A stretch of 64,000 bases of DNA from Varroa destructor (GCF_002443255.2 NW_019211458.1:17975939-18039938); one strand, 5' to 3'. Shown: positions 52,974 through 64,000, numbered from the stretch's first letter. Notes: a model not told the origin generated them from the sequence alone. Program-made: numbers and translations.

Positions 52974-53718
52974 GTGAGTGTCGCCCTATCCATAATGCAT
53001 AATAATTAATAATAGTTCTACGATGCCTGTCTTTTGTATCACAACCGTTTTTTTTTTTAAATAATTTTTTAAAGCTGGAGGCGTGACGAGATTGAAAATC
53101 TGATTCGGGGAGTCACGTGACCCGTGGAATTATTCACAAACTATGTGCACTCTAGTATAATCAGATATACTGAGATATGCTGAGGTATACAGATAACTGA
53201 GATAGACGTATTGAGCAATTAAAAAGTTGTTCCCTTCCATTTCTTGTCTATCTCTACTTGTCGTTCGGTTCAAGCATTACTTTTTAATTTAACGTTTCGC
53301 ACGATTGGCGAACATTTATGACCTCGAAGAAGTATGACAAATTTTATCTGATATTTAGCATCGAAAAGCGGTGGTGTAAAACCTATAGATGACAGCATGA
53401 GGTCTCAGTTCTGAGGGAGGCGTCTGCGCAACATTATAAAAGCCACTCGATCTGGCAGCCTTTCGCCACAAATTTCCTTTTCCGTATATTCTATTGAACC
53501 CTTCTGGGTTTAAACTATACATCTTCGGTAATATTTAATCAGTCTTCTAGATAGGAAATGACTAATCGCAATTAAATACAGACTTGATCAACGTCTGCCT
53601 GAACGTACGTACTGCTTGCTCATCTCGATGCTGAAATCGTTAACTACACATCGATCTTTTCTTTAATACGTGGAACGCCCTATATTTTATAACTATATTG
53701 TAAAAGTTGCTATTCATG

Positions 53719-53739
53719 TTGCTGCTGCTGCTGCTGCTC
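53719..53739. repeat. (TGC)n microsatellite
   Basis: About six trinucleotide units. The minus strand reads as poly-serine in an unrecognised open frame. Confidence 0.9.
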
Positions 53740-54732
53740 TGAATGACACTCTCATATTCATCACAAAACCAGCCGATTGAAAGCGCTACAAAAAATGAGA
53801 TCTCAGTATGGTGAAAACGACCCCGCCCTGCATCGCGGTTAGCAAACTGGGTTTCTTTTGAGTCCTCAGTTTGCTTCCTGATGAACGATGAACTGCACTG
53901 AGGCTTTTGTCCCATGTGGCTCCTCGATTATGGTCATCTGTCGCTTAGATACTAAGCAATTCTAGCCTAACCCTCTTTTACAGCTAGCAAGACAAGGCGG
54001 CTACAGGCACATGAATACGAAAGTTTCTGTTATCCACCAGCCATATAACATGCGCCAATGCCTTCTTTTCATTTCTATATAAAATCAAATAACGAATTCA
54101 AAAACTACTTTCATTGATACGCACTCTATAGAGACATAGAAAGCTAGAGTTCGAGGCCGCTATAGAACTGCGTAAAAATGGGAATGTTTCAACGCTGTGC
54201 GGCCAACTATTTGCCGAGGTTACGTTAAAACACTTCCTGGTAAAGCGTCTGAGCAGCACTTGAAAAATTCTGCCTCTTTTTTTTTCTTAGAAGTTTCGCT
54301 TTTTTTGCTCTATGTACATGCTGTGTATCCAGTTACTTGAATTGATTCGCCAACTGTTCGAACACTGCATACAAGGCCAGCTTTTACGGCGATGTAAAAA
54401 TCTACCACCTAAACATACAAACTCTGTTGAACGGATACACAGGTGCTATATATGGTTGTCTCTTTATCCAATCAGTAATTAAGTAATTGCCCCATTGTTT
54501 TCGTTATTTAACGTATCTGCGTATGATGTACATCTGCGTTACCTGATTTTCTTTCATGATACAAAAAAGCCGTTGGAGTTCACTAGTTTTCTCTTCTGCC
54601 TACTTACGGTAGCCGCCATGATCACTACAACTTTTATCACCACAAACGTAGTCATCAAAATTACCGATTTAAGCGAATTACTGAATGCTGGTGTTGACAA
54701 AATGACCATCGCTCTCCATTTGCTCTGTGTAT

Positions 54733-54880
54733 ACCATAGCTGCCGCCGCCGTTGCCAACACCTCCTCCGGCCACCCCTTCTACAGCTTCCTTCTCCACCG
54801 AAACCGTCTCCGCCGTAACTCATGGCACAGTCCATAAACAAGGGCAACAAACGCAACGACTATCTTTATCTTGGGTCTCA
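54733..54880 (-). pseudogene. Possible decayed glycine-rich secreted peptide gene
   Basis: On the minus strand a hydrophobic, signal-like segment (KIKIVVAFVALVYGLC) lies just before a glycine-rich stretch, but in a different frame. The glycine-rich part continues SYGGDGFGGEG in one frame, then VAGGGVGNGGGSYG in another. No in-frame ATG precedes the signal-like segment before a stop. The order (signal-like core, then glycine/tyrosine repeats) and the shared DNA motif ggtttcggyggag resemble the intact gene at 57818-58069, also minus, about 3 kb away. I infer a frameshifted relative. Chance low complexity is the main alternative. Confidence 0.3.
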
Positions 54881-56400
54881 AACTCTATTATGTCTTTCTC
54901 GTCCAGCTATTTAACTCGAGCTAGTTCCCCTCTGTTGTTCCTTCCCTATTTTGTACTCTGTGTCGTTGTGCTGGTTGTTAGTTGTTTGATTGACTTGGTA
55001 TTGTAGACTGCGACGATAGTAGGCAGACTCCGCCCAGGCTTTACACGATGCGGTTAGGAGCAGCGGACAGAACATGGTTTGACTTTCAAAGGGGTGATGG
55101 TAACAGTGGCTGGTAGCTAAAATAAATCTGTCTGGATAAGCTGTTTATTCTGTCAGCGAACGCTGATTTTTGCGCTGAAATTCTGTGCCTACACAGAATA
55201 GAGATTCGTTTTCATGACTGCTATTTTCATAACGATCCGCCACGTGATGACCTCAGTTCGAAGTATATGGAAATACCCCAGCAGAAGACATCTGACTACT
55301 GAACGTGGTACCATAGAAACATTGAGCCTGTACGTATGAGTCATCTTTCCGCCAAAGTTATACATTCACGTAGTGTAACATGGCCATACTTATAGCGAAT
55401 TGTCCTGAACGCATAGCGTAGTTGTGCCTTTCTCCCATTTGTCAATTATCGCCATTACCATTAAGGCTCTTATTGTTGATGTTGTTGTTTTACTGATATG
55501 GGAAAATTATTTCCGTTAGCTGCAATAACAGGGTATACATGGCTTCTCCTTTTTTTGTTTTTTTTTTTTTAAATTTGTAGCAGTCTAGCACGTAAAACTT
55601 CTTGTTAAGATCGCTTCAGTTGGAACACACACAGCATGTCCATAACAGCTGTCATCAAAATATGCCGCTACTATGATTATAGGAAGAAGGGTGAATGTGC
55701 GTTGAGGATAACCAAACTTTAACATTAACACTATGTTGCTAATGAGCCTGAACTTTTGTTCTCTAGCAAAAAAAGCCAGTCAAATGGTAATTCCAAACTG
55801 TCTTTCATCCATTATAAAGCTTAACCCTTAGCTCGTAACATCATAAAGTTATTTTTAAATGAATTTTGTGTGCAAATTGAGTTTCTACTAATTTGAGCCC
55901 TGAGCAGCTTTGAAACGTTTATTGGAGAAGTGTTCCTCTTTGTCGAACCTCCTTTCATGTAGAAGAACTTGCCTCCTTTTTTGTCATAAATGGGACAGGG
56001 TGCACGAATATGGTTAGCACGTTTATTCTGCGCACTTTGCCTCCAGGTGCATCTGATAGAATTAAATGACGATAACTACAAGCTGAAGTAAATTACAGGC
56101 CTTGTCTGACTTTAGGCTTCGTCGGGCTGGGTGTGTAAGCGCTCACAAATGCGGTGGAATAATGTAGCTTCTAATAGCTATCTCCTTCTTTCTCTCATCG
56201 AGAAGGTTACGAATGCTCGCGTAACCTTAGCAACTTCGTTTTACCTTGTGCATTGAGCATTCTTCCTAAGAGATGCATTGCTATTCTACCATTCTTCTTC
56301 AGATATTTCTGTTTGCGTATCTACTCTGGCATACTTTTGTCTACGGTTAATTGGGCTTGAATCTGTGCGCTATCGAGTGAACATATCAAGCGCACCTCAC

Positions 56401-56480
56401 CTGACGGTCTCCGTCGGAGCGTTCAAGGGGCTCCGGAGCCGAAACTTCTGAAGGCCGCAAACGGTTCAAAAACCAAAACC
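56401..56480 (-). other. Possible untranslated first exon of a minus-strand gene
   Basis: A GC-rich segment begins roughly 30 bases downstream of a TATAAAAG box and ends at a strong donor, CAG|gtgagg. No ATG occurs in it, so it would be a 5' UTR exon; the start is estimated. It includes the 12-nt palindrome GGCTCCGGAGCC. I found no confident second exon, so the gene it might belong to is unknown. Confidence 0.25.
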
Positions 56481-56505
56481 CGATTATTAAGTTTTAGGTT
56501 CGTGT

Positions 56506-56513
56506 CTTTTATA
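56506..56513 (-). promoter_or_regulatory. Possible TATA box
   Basis: TATAAAAG on the minus strand, about 100 bases upstream of a consensus splice donor and next to a GC-rich block in AT-rich surroundings. Supported only by position and sequence. Confidence 0.3.
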
Positions 56514-57667
56514 GATGTACAAGTCAATATCATCTAAGGTATTGATGTTTATGAATGTAATGTCTACCTATAAATTATTCATCCGTGCATCCGCCTGATT
56601 AGAAGATGTTCTATTGATAGCACTTAGCATTACAAAACAAGCATCAACAACAATCATACGGTATTGCACCACCTAATTTGTAGGTAGAAATTGTCTAGAA
56701 ATTTTTGAGGTCAGCGGGAAATAACGTAACATCTTCTCTAAGCAGTGCACATGTTAGATAATCCGAGTTTACTTATGCTTATCACAACTTCATGTACTAG
56801 TGAAATCGGATCTGGGATCTGATATTTGTCAGAGGCAAGCCCTTATTATCATACGATTCAACAATTTCCACCAAAGTTATTTCTGAGCTCTCGTTTATCC
56901 TGAATCGCAAGCTCCGAAATCACTAATTCTTCCGTTATTGCTAAGGATAAATCTTGTTTGTCCCCCCGAAAAACGATCCATGATATGGTCAAACTACGCA
57001 GAGGCAAAGATTGCTATAGGTGATGTCCACATGTTCTATAACTGGCGCGTGTTGAAATTGCTAAGTTCGGTGCTCTTCTATGATGGAACCAGCTGTTGAC
57101 TATTAAATCATAGCCGAAAAGGCTCGTATACGCTTGCATATGGTACACGATCAAACTCCCTGCTTAAAAAATCTAGCTTATAAGAGTCTTTTGTACTACA
57201 TTTAAAATGGCTATCGTACCTGGCAAAAGAAAGCGTGCAACAAAACCCCTACGAAAACCTTGATAAGATTTTGAAAAGGTGAAACAAAAGATGCATCACC
57301 CATTGAACAAGCTACAAACATTTATTTATGACGTTTTTACGGAATCATCCATGTGGCGACTGCTTCTAAGCCAGAAATACTAAAACAATAATAAATGGGT
57401 CTTCTTCAAAATATTTGAAAATGCTAATTTATACCTTGTTAGAGAAAAACTATCTCTTAAAGAACATCATTAGGCTTTTAATGTAGTCTGAAAAAAGCCT
57501 CATACATAGGATGAGCTAAAGGCCTTTTAGGCCATCTTCACAAAGTAATTTACATAACAATTGAATTGAAACAAAATGTACTAGGACAACAATATGCATG
57601 TGTGACATAGAAACGTAAATAAAAACAACATACACAATAATAGTACACAGTGCACATGTGCATCATT

Positions 57668-57673
57668 TTTATT
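57668..57673 (-). terminator. Poly(A) signal of the glycine-rich gene
   Basis: AATAAA on the minus strand about 145 bases past the stop codon of the glycine-rich gene, followed by a GT-rich stretch (tgcacatgtgcactgtgta) as expected of a downstream element. Confidence 0.6.
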
Positions 57674-57817
57674 AATTGCAATAAACAGACTGCGCGTAGA
57701 TCATGATATCTAGCAAAGACAGTTACTGTGTTAGATGGACGAAGTCAAGAGTCGCGAGACGGATCTCCACCAATGAGTTCTCCTTCAAGTTTGTTTGATT
57801 CGTTTCTGGCAACAGAT

Positions 57818-58069
57818 CTACCATCGATACCATCCGCCGCCTTTGCCATAGCCTCCGCCGAAACCGCCGCTACTGTACCATCCACCATATCCGCCCTTCC
57901 AGCCACCTCCGCTACTTCGCCATCCACCGTATCCGCCCTTCCATCCACCTCCACCGAAACCACCCCCGTAGTAGCCCCCATGCCAACCTGCGCCACTCCA
58001 GCCTTTATAACCGGCAAAAACTGTTCCGAGAAGAACGGCTATCACCGCAAGGCTTATGACAAATCTCAT
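57818..58069 (-). CDS. Glycine/tryptophan-rich secreted peptide
   Basis: A complete 83-codon single-exon gene. Residues 1-19 (MRFVISLAVIAVLLGTVFA) form a clear signal peptide with cleavage predicted after VFA. The mature chain of about 64 residues is mostly glycine with tryptophan, tyrosine, serine and a few lysine/arginine. It has no cysteine and no acidic residue, so it is cationic. Residues 41-54 and 55-68 are tandem 14-residue repeats (GGWKGGYGGW, then RSSG or YSSG) differing at one position. It ends GGGWYRW. Candidates by composition are a glycine-rich antimicrobial peptide (as in spider acanthoscurrin/ctenidin), a cuticle protein or an adhesive/silk-like peptide; the sequence does not decide. 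The ATG has A at -3, with a TATA box upstream and AATAAA downstream. If the kinase gene continues to the right, this gene is nested antisense in one of its introns. Confidence 0.88.
   Translation of the reverse strand: MRFVISLAVIAVLLGTVFAGYKGWSGAGWHGGYYGGGFGGGGWKGGYGGWRSSGGGWKGGYGGWYSSGGFGGGYGKGGGWYRW
57866..57949 (-). repeat. 42-nt tandem repeat coding GGWKGGYGGW units
   Basis: Two adjacent 14-codon units of the glycine-rich gene, nearly identical at protein level (one substitution). This suggests recent unit duplication and a means of length variation. Confidence 0.8.
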
Positions 58070-58137
58070 ATTTACTTAATTTTGTATAGAGAGGTTATGC
58101 AGTGAACAACTGTTTAGTGTCTGCTGGGCCCACAGAC

Positions 58138-58149
58138 CTAGCGATACAT
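58138..58149 (-). other. Tiny upstream open frame in the 5' UTR
   Basis: ATG TAT CGC TAG lies between the TATA box and the start codon of the glycine-rich gene. If transcription starts near 58153 it would begin only a few bases from the cap and may be bypassed. Confidence 0.4.
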
Positions 58150-58168
58150 CGCTGACTTGGACGTCACG

Positions 58169-58178
58169 TTTATATATA
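58169..58178 (-). promoter_or_regulatory. TATA box of the glycine-rich gene
   Basis: TATATATAAA on the minus strand. An arthropod-initiator-like TCAGC follows about 25 bases downstream (near 58153), placing the start codon after a 5' UTR of about 83 bases. Confidence 0.6.
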
Positions 58179-58189
58179 TGTTGTCGGGA

Positions 58190-58209
58190 GTGTGTGTGTG
58201 TGTGTGTGT
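58190..58209. repeat. (GT)n microsatellite
   Basis: About ten GT units immediately upstream of the glycine-rich gene's TATA box. Confidence 0.95.
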
Positions 58210-60532
58210 ACGAAAAATGCATATGTATGTTATTTATGTGTGTCCGTGTCTACTTGCTTCTGTTGTTTACTGTGAAATTTTTTGCCTCTGTATTATGCGC
58301 CATCGTCGACAAAATTCTAGTTGCCCTTCCTCTCTTCAAATAGATCCTTTCCGCTTTAAAACAATTCGAAGAAAATATCTGTTCCTCTTTCAATTGTATT
58401 TAGATGCTTGAGAAATTAAGTCGGAACAGCAAATTGTTTTTTGCCCTGCTCGCGTCACGAGCACTTCTTATTTACATGAAAAAATAGGAAATAAAATAGG
58501 AGATGTTTCAGAAGAGGATAGAGACGAACAATGCCGGCAACAAAATTCCACAGCCGTACTCCTTAAGGTCCTACTAGGAGTCAAGTAGGAACAAAAATGA
58601 ACAGGGAGAACAAGTGACTGATGCAACGTGATAAGTTTGCTTACCATGGATGTCAGCTTTAGCTCGTCATAGATAATAGAAGAAATATGATAGCTACACG
58701 TTTAAGTTAGTTGGCTTATCCTCCTCCATATGGGTACGATAGTTCGTGGCCCAGGTTTCCATTTTGACACTGGCCGTAACGTAGTAATGTCCCAATTTAA
58801 TCGTCCAGCTTTCAGTGGTTCAGCATGGTCGGTTGCCTATGTCCTGCTTCGCTCAGCCAGATGCGGCCGCCGATCTAACCGTCGGCGTGAACGTTACTCT
58901 TTAACACAATCAAGACGCTCCCGTCGTATCAGCGAACAGAAACATCCTATGACCCACTTCCCGCAACTTTACTTTCCAGTTATTTGCTGTATACTAATAC
59001 GTAATTTTTTTTGTTTGCGTGTGTCAGATCAGTCTGTGGAACCGTAGACAAACCCGTGTTCGCCAGATGCTGATCTGTATCTTGCTTAGCCACACATATT
59101 TGCTTCTCTAAGCTTCTTTGGTTGTGAGTGTTCTCCGTTGATAATTGACCGCGCGAAAATCGATTTCCATGTTAAAATTAATCATAGATTAGATAAGTCG
59201 ACGTGTCAAGTGGTGGTTTTCCATTTTAAGCATTCGTCGGTGTTATTGTTACCGCGCTATTCCTCCCTGGTGACCCTAGGTTTGATCAGATGCTGCTGCT
59301 GTGGACGCTAACTATTTCTTGGCTGTTTTTTTACTTTCAAAGTTTCTGACAAAGTCGTCTTATGCATGTCCGGAATCTTAATCTACAGTGACGCATAAAT
59401 ACGCAGTAGGGTAATTATTTATAGACGTCGTCTTACCCTTGGTACATTATCGTTGTAAGTATACGTGTCTTTAACGTTATCTTTTCCACGTTGTTGGCTC
59501 TTTTTTTTATCGTCAAGCGAATGAAGGGAACTGCGCAGCAAGTACGGGTGTGTGTAGCTTCCTGTGCGTTTTCTGTAATCTCTTTTCGTTGGTAAGCTAC
59601 CAGTCGGAACGAATTGATTATAATCCATAAATTCAACGGAGCCATGGTACTGAGGCGTAAGAGCGAAGTTTCTAACAGATAAAATAGTGCACATATATAC
59701 GTAAATGTTCTTTGTGTGCGTAGGTCCACTATATATATATAGAGAGCTCGTTTTTATACGGATATAGATAGATAGATAGATATATGCACTTGAACTGGGG
59801 CACTTTTCTTTTGATGTCATAATTTTTGCGGCTTTTTTGTAAAAATCCGGCGAAACATTGCAGGTACATTTGACTAAGTCGTACCTTATTTCGACGATAC
59901 GATTCAGTAATAAACAACTGTAATAAAGGACAAAATATTGTATTTACACATTCATATTGATAGCGAAAACTACTTTTAGATATGTGTGCATTGGTGTGCA
60001 CTCCATTTGTAAGTGACTGACCATGTTGAAAAGGCCTTTTCTCGATTTCCCGCCTTGGTTAACAGCATAATTCCGCGCTGTTTCGCGAAAAAAAAACTAG
60101 AGGATCTGTCAAGTATATTTGAGTCATATCAGCGTTTTCTTAATAATATCTAGAGTTTTATATATATACATATATATAATATTTTATATATTATTTTAAT
60201 ATAACATTTTCTTCTCTCGAACTGCTGTCGTGTTCGCACCCGCTGGCTGTCGACATAACTGAAACTATAATAAGCAATTGTAAGTTTTAAGGATAATATC
60301 GTCGGCGCGCGTTCAGTTACGCTCGAATTAGGATGAAGAACGATGATTATTACTGCGTTAACGACCGTCTAGCCGATACTACTGGTTCACTGAAGTGGGT
60401 ATTCGTTGCCATTTACAATAAAGTCTGATTCTGAGGCTGGCTTATTTTAGGTGCTAGCAGATCATTTGCCTGTTCCCCACAAGTAGCACAAACTTTCCTA
60501 AGATAACTCACATAAAATTAACAAAATTTTAA
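58210..60532. other. Non-coding stretch
   Basis: No recognisable gene. Two overlapping minus-strand frames (within 59419-59820) and a plus-strand frame (58730-59047) of about 100-130 codons have no features I recognise and are within chance expectation. It contains a GATA array. Confidence 0.5.
59765..59782. repeat. (TAGA)n microsatellite
   Basis: Four to five TAGA units. Confidence 0.85.
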
Positions 60533-60611
60533 TTTTTTAAAATGTATGCTTGTCTGTAGCATGCTGACAGTAGATGTCAGCATGCTTCAGACAAGCATAC
60601 ATTTTAAAAAA
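60533..60611. repeat. Near-perfect 36-bp hairpin
   Basis: Arms 60533-60568 and 60576-60611 are reverse complements except for one T-T mismatch (60557 against 60587); the loop is 7 nt (agtagat). The core arm reads ATGTATGCTTGTCTGTAGC and the outer ends run into T6/A6. Length and near-perfection suit a young foldback element or MITE, or a small-RNA hairpin. A conventional microRNA would usually show more mismatches. No known microRNA seed recognised. Confidence 0.85.
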
Positions 60612-63600
60612 AAACAATGTAACAAGATGACTCCGTTGTCAAGTCTGCTACTATCATTAATATGAGCTTTTATATGACCGATAGATAAGCGGTAAGATAA
60701 TTTTGTTCGCGCGTAGAATCACATAAGTAACAAAATTTAGACATCTAATGTACACGTATTGCCGAAAATTGTGATCGGCGAGTTAGGTCGGCTGTCAAGA
60801 GAGAACTAATATTATACTTAATGGCACCCGAATACTCTGTCAGATAAATAGTATCTCCTCACGTCTGTGTAAAATCGATTAATAAACAAAAACTAGTTTA
60901 TCTATTATTCTATATACTGAGCAGATAAAGAGGACGCCGAGTAATCTGAACATTTTTGTAATGCAAACATCAATGAATTGTTCGCTCGTTGTATGTTTAG
61001 TAAATAATTAATTGTTTTTGTCTTATAGTGTTGTTAAAAAAAAAAAAACACTATAACTAAACTATGATTCAAGAGCTAACATTACATTATAGCTGTGGTT
61101 GATTTTCGCCGAGAAATCCAGAGGAGATACTCAAAAAGCAAATGGCAACAGCCTAAGGGTTAGCACTAATAACGTCTGATAACCACTGCCTGAACGATGT
61201 TCACTGTGAATGTCCTTTACCATTTCGGCAACCTGTCCAGTATTACTAACATTGACTTACAGATAACCCGTTGATTGCATGTATTGAGTTTGTTAATGTT
61301 TATTTAATTCGTGATGGCGGCATTACTCGAAGATCCTACAAGGACCACACATTTATTTATTTTTTCATCGACAGTCTGTAGCGAAGCTGGGGTTTATCTC
61401 AGTGGTCAGAATTTTAATAACTGGGCTCAGTTATCTCTGCCTCCTCGATTGGCGTCATGCGCAAATTAAAACCATCGAGTAAATTTCACAGAATTAGTTT
61501 TCTGTCGTTTCAGAATGAGAAGGAAGACAACAACGACAACTCAGCCATCTATCTGCTCATATATCGGACATTGGCTGAATGTTATATTAACGTATGTAGA
61601 CGTAAAATTTGTCGGTAATGATTTGGCCAGCCACAGAGTTTCTTCCTCTTCGCAGTATTTGATGGATGGACAGAAACAATTTTGACAGTAAGACCACGTT
61701 TTTCGTAAATGTTCGGAATGTTCCTATCCGTAATTGAATGTCGTTCGTATGTCAGTACCGCCGACAAACATCGCCCTGCTTCTTCACAAGCTTTTCAGCG
61801 TTAGCTGCCAGCCTCACTGCTTGCTGAACGGAGTTAAAACGGTTTGAGCGACTTCTAGTTAACAGAGCACCGAACCTATTTTATGGGAAAGAAAAAGGTT
61901 CCCATTTGAACGGATGGATGAATTTCCAAGACATAGCTCAACAAGGATCAGTTACTCTTAACCAAGTTTTCCAGCGTTGTTACGAGTAGTGTCGATAAAG
62001 TGGTCTCTAGCCATCTTTTATTGCATTCGATTTGTATACAATCTGAAGAATACACAAATATTGTACATTTGTATATTGCATATTGTATATTAAACACCGC
62101 CCAATGCCGACGCTGTGTGCTTAGTTCAAAGGAAAAGATGACGGCGCAAAAATTCAAAAAAAGCTTTACGAGGTGCCATTGGAGTAGTAGGTAGCACGTA
62201 TTGTTAACAAGCTATATTGCACGAGAGGTTTCGCTGTATATACGGACTGACTTTACTATGACTTGGCAATTACTAATCATCAATTTACCTTCATGAATGT
62301 ATACTGCAAGGGAACAGATGTAAGTACGATTGGTATTGAACTCGCCGTTAGAGGCTATTATTTGATACATTCAAATGGATAAATATGAGGCAGCAGGATC
62401 GACATCTTCTAACCTTAATATGTGTTCCCTGAAGATAGCCAGAGTTGCTGGATTCACATACGAGGAAATGATGCGCATAGCGATTTGCGCAATCCACTAA
62501 ACCAATTTGCTTTGAGCCTGCGAACCTAAGTTCGCTGGATAGAAGTTTCCTCACAATAGTAATAATAGCGTCGTCAACAACGATTCCGCTCAGCTGTTTG
62601 TATTTCCGTTACTCATCCAGCCATTCCTTGCTGCCTGCCGGCCTAGGAAGGCTAAATACTTTTAGGCTTCGGTCTAAGTAGTTTTCGCCGAGTCAAACGA
62701 TTGCAGCCCGCTTACCTCAGCAGCGGTTGTTCGACTTAAACCGGTCCTCAGCCTCCATCCTTTCACGCTATCTCTCTATTGAAGGGCCACAAACAATAGA
62801 AAAACCGCAGGAAGCTCAGCCCAAATTCGCCAGTCCGCTTCCCCATCCCATTTTTGCATTGCGACTCCTTTTGCTTTCGCTGTCGAGCCAACACTCTATC
62901 GGAAACGGAAATTAACTTCTAGAGAAGTACTAAATTCTCGAGCTCTCACAGTACAGGAGCTGGCTTCGTATTGTGGATGGGACCGCAGGTTCATGCTATG
63001 AACTTTCTTTCTTCATAGCTAGAATTAGCTGTCACTACCACACCCTCGATGCAGACTAAGGGTAGCCGATTCTTGCGAGAATCGCGAATTGGTCCTTACG
63101 GGTTCTGCGCGGTTTTGCCAAGGCAGCTAAAATCAAAGGGCGCAGGCTTGGTGCGTCGTATATCGTAAGCCACATCTGTAGCTGGATAAGCGAGCAAACG
63201 AGCATTTTAGAATTCAATGTTAACGATTCAAGGAGTGACCAATGGCTCATCTTACGACATCGATAAGTAGGCGAAAAGTACAGAGTAAGCCGCCATTTTG
63301 TTTGTGAACCTAAACGTACCACCCAAGGTAACATTCGGTTAAAACAACAAAGGTAGCTTTCTTTATTGACACATACTGTACGCGAGGCTAGTCATACGCT
63401 GGCGGCAACCTCGAACAAATCATCAATAACTGAAAGGTACTAGTGTTAATGATGTAAAATATTAAATTGTATTCAGTGTATTTGTTCGCTAACGTTCTGA
63501 CAGCTCGGGAAAGAATAGACAACAATTTTAGGGAATATCCGACGTAAAATGAGTATCACTAATTATTCGCACGTGGAGAACTGTTAGAACATCTATACCA

Positions 63601-64000
63601 TTTTCTGACGCAACGGTTGACGGTTGCCGCGTATGCATGATAGTCGGCCTTTCACTTACCAGGCGTATGCTACAGAGTTGTATCAATGGAACAGAAAATA
63701 ACTAAATATAATGGTAGAAGTGCCTGTACGGTTTTGTAAGTTCCTTGCGAATTGGTTTCTGGAACAGCATAGGGCAAAAGCACGTCAAGATGACTTAAGC
63801 TGTCTAGCATATACGTCCGATGACAGAAAATCTGTTTCTAGTAATCACACATGAATACAGGTAACAAATCAAGCGAGGTCGTACAGGGTGCCGTACGGGA
63901 TCGATTAGAACAAATTTAAGTTTGCTTACATGGGCCCATCTAGTCTTTAACGCCTATCAAATCGTAAATCGAACTTACAACGACTGCTTTACATATTCTT
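60612..64000. other. Non-coding stretch to the window end
   Basis: No recognisable gene. It contains a second, smaller inverted repeat at 61023-61056. No kinase C-lobe exon was seen on the plus strand up to 64000. Confidence 0.5.
61023..61056. repeat. Inverted repeat around an A tract
   Basis: Ten-base arms TTATAGTGTT and AACACTATAA pair perfectly around a 14-nt loop (gtt followed by A residues). It lies about 410 bases right of the larger hairpin. Confidence 0.7.

Larger units (their letters stand above)
52974..57817. other. Non-coding region with a possible pseudogene and promoter
   Basis: No kinase C-lobe exon (HRDLA, DFG or WMPPE motifs) was found on the plus strand. A strong acceptor (ccctcttttacag) ends at 53982 but leads to no recognisable product. 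It contains a TGC microsatellite (53719-53739), a glycine-rich low-complexity patch (about 54733-54880, minus) and a TATA-plus-donor arrangement on the minus strand (56395-56513). Confidence 0.45.

Noticed and set aside
54612..54700. NVVIKITDLSE, resembling the kinase VVKIADFGLS strand
   Set aside because: No FG after D, no preceding HRDLA, no splice sites; chance similarity in an open frame.
57728..58105. Alanine/threonine/serine-rich frames overlapping the glycine-rich gene in other frames
   Set aside because: Shadows created by the GC-rich repeats of the real gene on the minus strand.
59419..59820. Overlapping minus-strand frames of 98 and 133 codons
   Set aside because: Low-complexity start from a TA/TAGA tract, two competing frames, and no recognisable family.
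1..64000. Transposase, reverse transcriptase, viral or CRISPR-like content
   Set aside because: No catalytic motifs, long terminal repeats or regularly spaced repeats were seen.

Overview
The window reads as an animal nuclear genome, most likely an arthropod. It has long AT-rich non-coding DNA, TA and tetranucleotide microsatellites, eukaryotic tRNA genes with T-run terminators, a split receptor tyrosine kinase gene with phase-matched GT-AG introns, and a full-length homologue of the metazoan membrane protein ITFG1/TIP. A small glycine/tryptophan-rich secreted peptide and TTAGG-type units also suit an arthropod. A mite-like chelicerate is a guess. Gene density is low: only two loci have a long, convincing uninterrupted frame.

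Layout. Positions 1-13778 hold no gene I can name, only microsatellites, palindromes and weak open frames. At 13779-15644 (minus) lies a complete, intronless ITFG1/TIP-type gene with signal peptide, six FG-GAP-like calcium loops and a C-terminal membrane helix. From 15645 to 31626 I see one plausible but unassigned exon (28313-28452) and several weaker open frames. From 31627 to 52973 (plus) lie four phase-compatible exons of one receptor tyrosine kinase related to MuSK/Nrk/Ror: the transmembrane exon, a juxtamembrane exon with an NPAY motif, the kinase N-lobe exon, and a symmetric 81-nt exon that would insert 27 residues between beta-4 and the hinge. The N-terminal receptor exons and the kinase C-lobe exons were not found, so the gene is partial here.

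The 14.5-kb intron between the transmembrane and juxtamembrane exons contains three antisense tRNA genes (Ser-CGA, Ser-UGA, Thr-CGU) and a decayed tRNA-like element. The right part holds a complete glycine-rich secreted peptide gene with TATA box and poly(A) signal (57818-58069, minus), a possible decayed relative near 54.8 kb, a possible TATA-driven first exon near 56.4 kb, and a near-perfect 36-bp hairpin at 60.5 kb. If the missing kinase exons lie to the right of the window, the glycine-rich gene would also be nested in a kinase intron.

The loci show no operon-like or pathway relationship; the link is positional nesting. I did not find a clearly novel multi-gene system. The items most worth a second look are the cassette exon in the kinase fold, the nested tRNA trio, the 36-bp hairpin, and the glycine-rich gene with its possible decayed relative.
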